A stretch of DNA of 64,000 nucleotides, from the NCBI RefSeq assembly GCF_963675165.1, contig NC_087391.1:5302126-5366125 (forward strand). Reading direction: 5' to 3'. The DNA is from Halichondria panicea. Taxonomy: Eukaryota; Porifera; Demospongiae; Suberitida; Halichondriidae. Shown here piece after piece: positions 61,788 through 64,000 of the stretch; the first letter of the stretch is position 1, and every line of letters starts with the position of its first letter. The position numbers were made by a program, and so were the translations under genes. The notes beneath the pieces were generated by a model. The model searched no databases. It saw only the letters and a program-made list of their open reading frames with translations, and was not told the DNA's origin.

Positions 61788-62895
61788 CATGTTTCTATTG
61801 GCAACATAGACGGCTACTCCTCTGGAGATTCGAGCAATGGTCAAGAAGTGCGTCGATCAAGAACTGTACGAAGACGTCGCAACCTCAAACCCTCCCCATA
61901 CCGCTCTGAAGAGAACCTAGTATTCTCCCTGGAAGATGATCCAAGGACTCCGCTGAGAGTGAAGAGCATGTACAATATCAATAATATGAGAGCCGGGAGT
62001 CTTGTTGACCTCATGTCCAGCTATAATGGAGAGGATGCTATGAAGAGAAAGGTGAGAACAGCTGCAATGTCCAGCACTTAGTTTTAAATAACAATTAATA
62101 CACTGAATGAAGGTAATACCGTACATGGTGATGTTAACTACAGGTACTCTCTCCCACCCACTCACAGCCGAGCACGCTGACTCCATTGGCCAGTCTCCCA
62201 ACGACCCCTGAACCCTCCCCTCGTCCCACCAGCCCCAGCGTGACCTCCATGAACCCTGTGACCAGCGAGGATGGGTCTAGAGCACGATCACGCGTCTCCG
62301 TCTATTCTACGACTTCGAGCACATCTGGTATCGGATCGATTGAAAACTTCAGTCAATTGGATCTTCGGATAGGAGCTTCAACACCCACACAGTTCAACTC
62401 TGACCCCACTCGTGCTTCAACGCCAGTGAGGAACAGAGTCTCGTTTCAACTGGACAGCCCCCCACTGAAGGCCAACGAGGTTCATATCGGAGGGGCTAGT
62501 GTAGTCGCAAGAAAGCACAAGAAAGATCCGTCTAAACAGAAGAAGAGAGCCTCCTGGGGGGCCAAGGCATTCAAGCTACTCAGTCGGAAAAAGAGGTAAG
62601 CCTACAAAAACATTATTGATATACATGTAGTTTTATGACACAGCTACATTATAATTTTACGCTGTAAAAATAAGAGAAGTTGAACCTATGCTTATCTATA
62701 GGGTTTTTAATTATGTGTCTTGTTCCCTCTCTCTGCAGTTTCTCTGCTAGTCGAGTGTTAGACATTGGCGCTCCCAAGGACTTCAGACATGTGCAGCACG
62801 GGTTCCCCACGACCGTCCCTGAGGGGACTGAGGCTCACAACCTGTCCCGGAGCAACACCGGCTCGAGTAACACTCTCACTGCAGCCAATTTATAG
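55712..62895 (+). CDS. RhoGEF: DH domain without PH, C-terminal CRIB-like motif
   Basis: A Dbl-family exchange factor for Rho-type GTPases. Ten exons join in frame to ~686 aa: 55712-55975, 56924-57029, 57636-57806, 59139-59404, 60518-60721, 60989-61188, 61787-62051, 62168-62595, 62739-62895; an additional short 5' exon is possible. The DH domain covers ~181-385: CR1 IISEIIDTERRYIASLEILL, then FPAQLEPLVERHSNLL, and the diagnostic CR3 YLLTPIQRLPRYELLLKELL. No PH domain follows; instead there is a basic linker (TVRRRRNLKPSP), a Ser/Thr/Pro-rich region and a lysine-rich stretch. Near the end, IGAPKDFRHVQHGFP (644-658) matches the CRIB pattern I-x-x-P-x-x-F-x-H-x-x-H, one residue short before the glycine. 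Long introns 55976-56923, 57807-59138 and 59405-60517 show no other gene. Two exons use CA-repeat acceptors. (Nine exons are listed; I count these as the supported model.). Confidence 0.85.
61744..61786. repeat. CA microsatellite forming a 3' splice site
   Basis: (CA)n runs into the AG acceptor at 61785-61786 of the RhoGEF gene. Using this AG keeps frame with the preceding exon (phase 2); the alternative AG at 61816-61817 leads to a stop soon after. Confidence 0.75.
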
Positions 62896-63169
62896 CATGT
62901 CTCTGCATGGACACCTTTGGCACTGAATTTCATATCTCACTGTTTGTATAATTATTATCTGATTTTTTGTATTCACTCACACGTTTATGGTCCATAAAAT
63001 TTGATATGTCCAATTAATTATTGTATCACTCAACACAATGTCAAAGGAGGTTATGTAATTAATATTTGTCAAAACAACCACTGCATGTTGTGATGGTGCC
63101 ATCAATAAAAGCATGTTGACAAGTATTAATTATGAGCAAATGTGACAAACATAATTATCATGAATACAT

Positions 63170-63862
63170 TTAGAGCCATGCTGACTGTATACCTACAAAG
63201 CCTAGACCACTCCTACTATTGTGTCTCCGATAACTTGCACACAGTCCCTTGCTAATAGTTGGATTTGTTTGTGGCAATCTTCTTTCTCGTCTGTCTCTTT
63301 TCTTATGCTTGGCTTCTCTCGACTTTTGCTCTAGCACATTTCCACTTACAGGCATCTTTGTTTTGGGTACAGTCAAGGTCCAGCTGTTTCTCTTGGGTGG
63401 ATGCAATGGAGTAGCTAACGGCAGCTCCACTTTGAAAGATTTGAATCCCTCTTCGCTTAGGAAAGCCAACAGTGAAGGGCTTGTGTGTGAGTTCCTTTTG
63501 TGGGTGAGATCCAATGGTGGGGGTGAATTAGAGGCTTGAGGGGGGGCCATAAATTGAGGTAGAGCCGACAAACGAAGTAACAAGCTTTCACCAAATAATT
63601 CTATGAGCTGATCGTACAGGGAGGGAGTCTTTTGCTCGTTCTTTATTTCCAATTGTGCTGAGTCAGTTTGTGTACTGCTATGTTCTATTTCCATATCTGT
63701 AGGCTCTGAACTTAGTTCAAAACTGGTGTTAGCAAAGAGGTTTCCCGGCTCTTTAGGGGGCGAGGTTAGGGTTGGCTTTGGTTCAGGAGGAGGTGGTGGG
63801 GTGGGAGGAGTTTGCTGTTGTTCCAGTTGATATCCACTAGTCAGCAATAGCTCAGCACAAAG
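63170..63862 (-). CDS. Unidentified proline-rich basic protein, last exon (partial)
   Basis: I do not recognise the family. The exon begins after an acceptor at 63863-63864 (TCTGTCTGCAG) and reads LCAELLLTSGYQLEQQQ, then PPTPPPPPEPKPTLTSPP, an acidic Ser/Thr-rich part, a helical block (SLYDQLIELFGESLLLRLSA), short motifs PPPLDLTHKRNS and PPKRNSWTLTVPK, and a strongly basic stretch (KKRDRRERRLP) before the stop at 63170. Composition suggests a nuclear regulator. Upstream exons lie beyond the window. It is convergent with the RhoGEF gene, 274 bp apart. Confidence 0.6.
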   Translation of the reverse strand, partial: LCAELLLTSGYQLEQQQTPPTPPPPPEPKPTLTSPPKEPGNLFANTSFELSSEPTDMEIEHSSTQTDSAQLEIKNEQKTPSLYDQLIELFGESLLLRLSALPQFMAPPQASNSPPPLDLTHKRNSHTSPSLLAFLSEEGFKSFKVELPLATPLHPPKRNSWTLTVPKTKMPVSGNVLEQKSREAKHKKRDRRERRLPQTNPTISKGLCASYRRHNSRSGLGFVGIQSAWL

Positions 63863-64000
63863 CTGCAGACAGAGAACATTGGGTAATAATGTATCGCATG
63901 TAGTAATGGAGATTGGATGGTTTAACTGACATATATACGAGGTTCAAAATGGACTAGAGTGGAATTTCTAGAGAACTGGATGGCCTCCTATGTGAGCTTA

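Noticed and set aside
61649-61909. Alternative frame through the RhoGEF exon at 61787
   Set aside because: It uses the CA tract as coding sequence and stops at 61909; the other frame joins both neighbours in phase.

Overview
The window is animal nuclear DNA. Genes are split into many short exons with GT-AG introns and the products are metazoan families (RPAP1, WASHC1, TADA2A, UBR7, cyclin K, a RIN-type Rab5 exchange factor, a RhoGEF, an aldo-keto reductase). There is a U4 snRNA gene, many CA/GT microsatellites and many small inverted-repeat transposons. The compact layout and the death-fold, ankyrin and small-GTPase gene content suggest an early-branching invertebrate, most likely a sponge; that is inference and the sequence alone does not prove it.

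Layout. 1-4110: four tandem copies of a ~0.75 kb repeat, the last split by a transposon with 9-bp target duplications. 4258-8068: two copies of a minus-strand gene for a membrane protein with a tyrosine-rich N-terminal tail. 8720-9162: last two exons of TADA2A (+). 9954-12182: WASHC1 (-), complete. 12330-22480: decayed, rearranged pieces of RPAP1, enclosing an intact intronless signal peptide/ankyrin/Death gene on the minus strand. 23005-23510: dead second copies of the TADA2A end and of WASHC1 exon 1. 23632-35191: intact RPAP1 in 27 exons (~1377 aa), with a second ankyrin-Death gene antisense in intron 8 and a U4 snRNA in intron 20. 35307-38779: aldo-keto reductase (+), with an intronless GTPase gene antisense in intron 1. 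38975-40329: unidentified coiled-coil gene (-). 41389-43749: UBR7 (-), head-to-head with cyclin K (43975-46701, +). 47130-55068: RIN-family gene (-), head-to-head with a DH-domain RhoGEF carrying a CRIB-like C terminus (55712-62895, +). 63170-63862: last exon of an unidentified proline-rich gene (-).

How the parts relate. A block TADA2A end - WASHC1 - RPAP1 (with its nested ankyrin-Death gene) was duplicated in tandem. The left copy kept WASHC1 and TADA2A and lost RPAP1; the right copy kept RPAP1 and lost the other two; both kept the nested gene. WASHC1 and RIN both act in endosomal trafficking, and RIN and the RhoGEF are small-GTPase regulators sharing an intergenic region, but no operon-like logic should be read into this. 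The most unusual content is the set of intronless, antisense, death-fold or GTPase genes inside introns of housekeeping genes.
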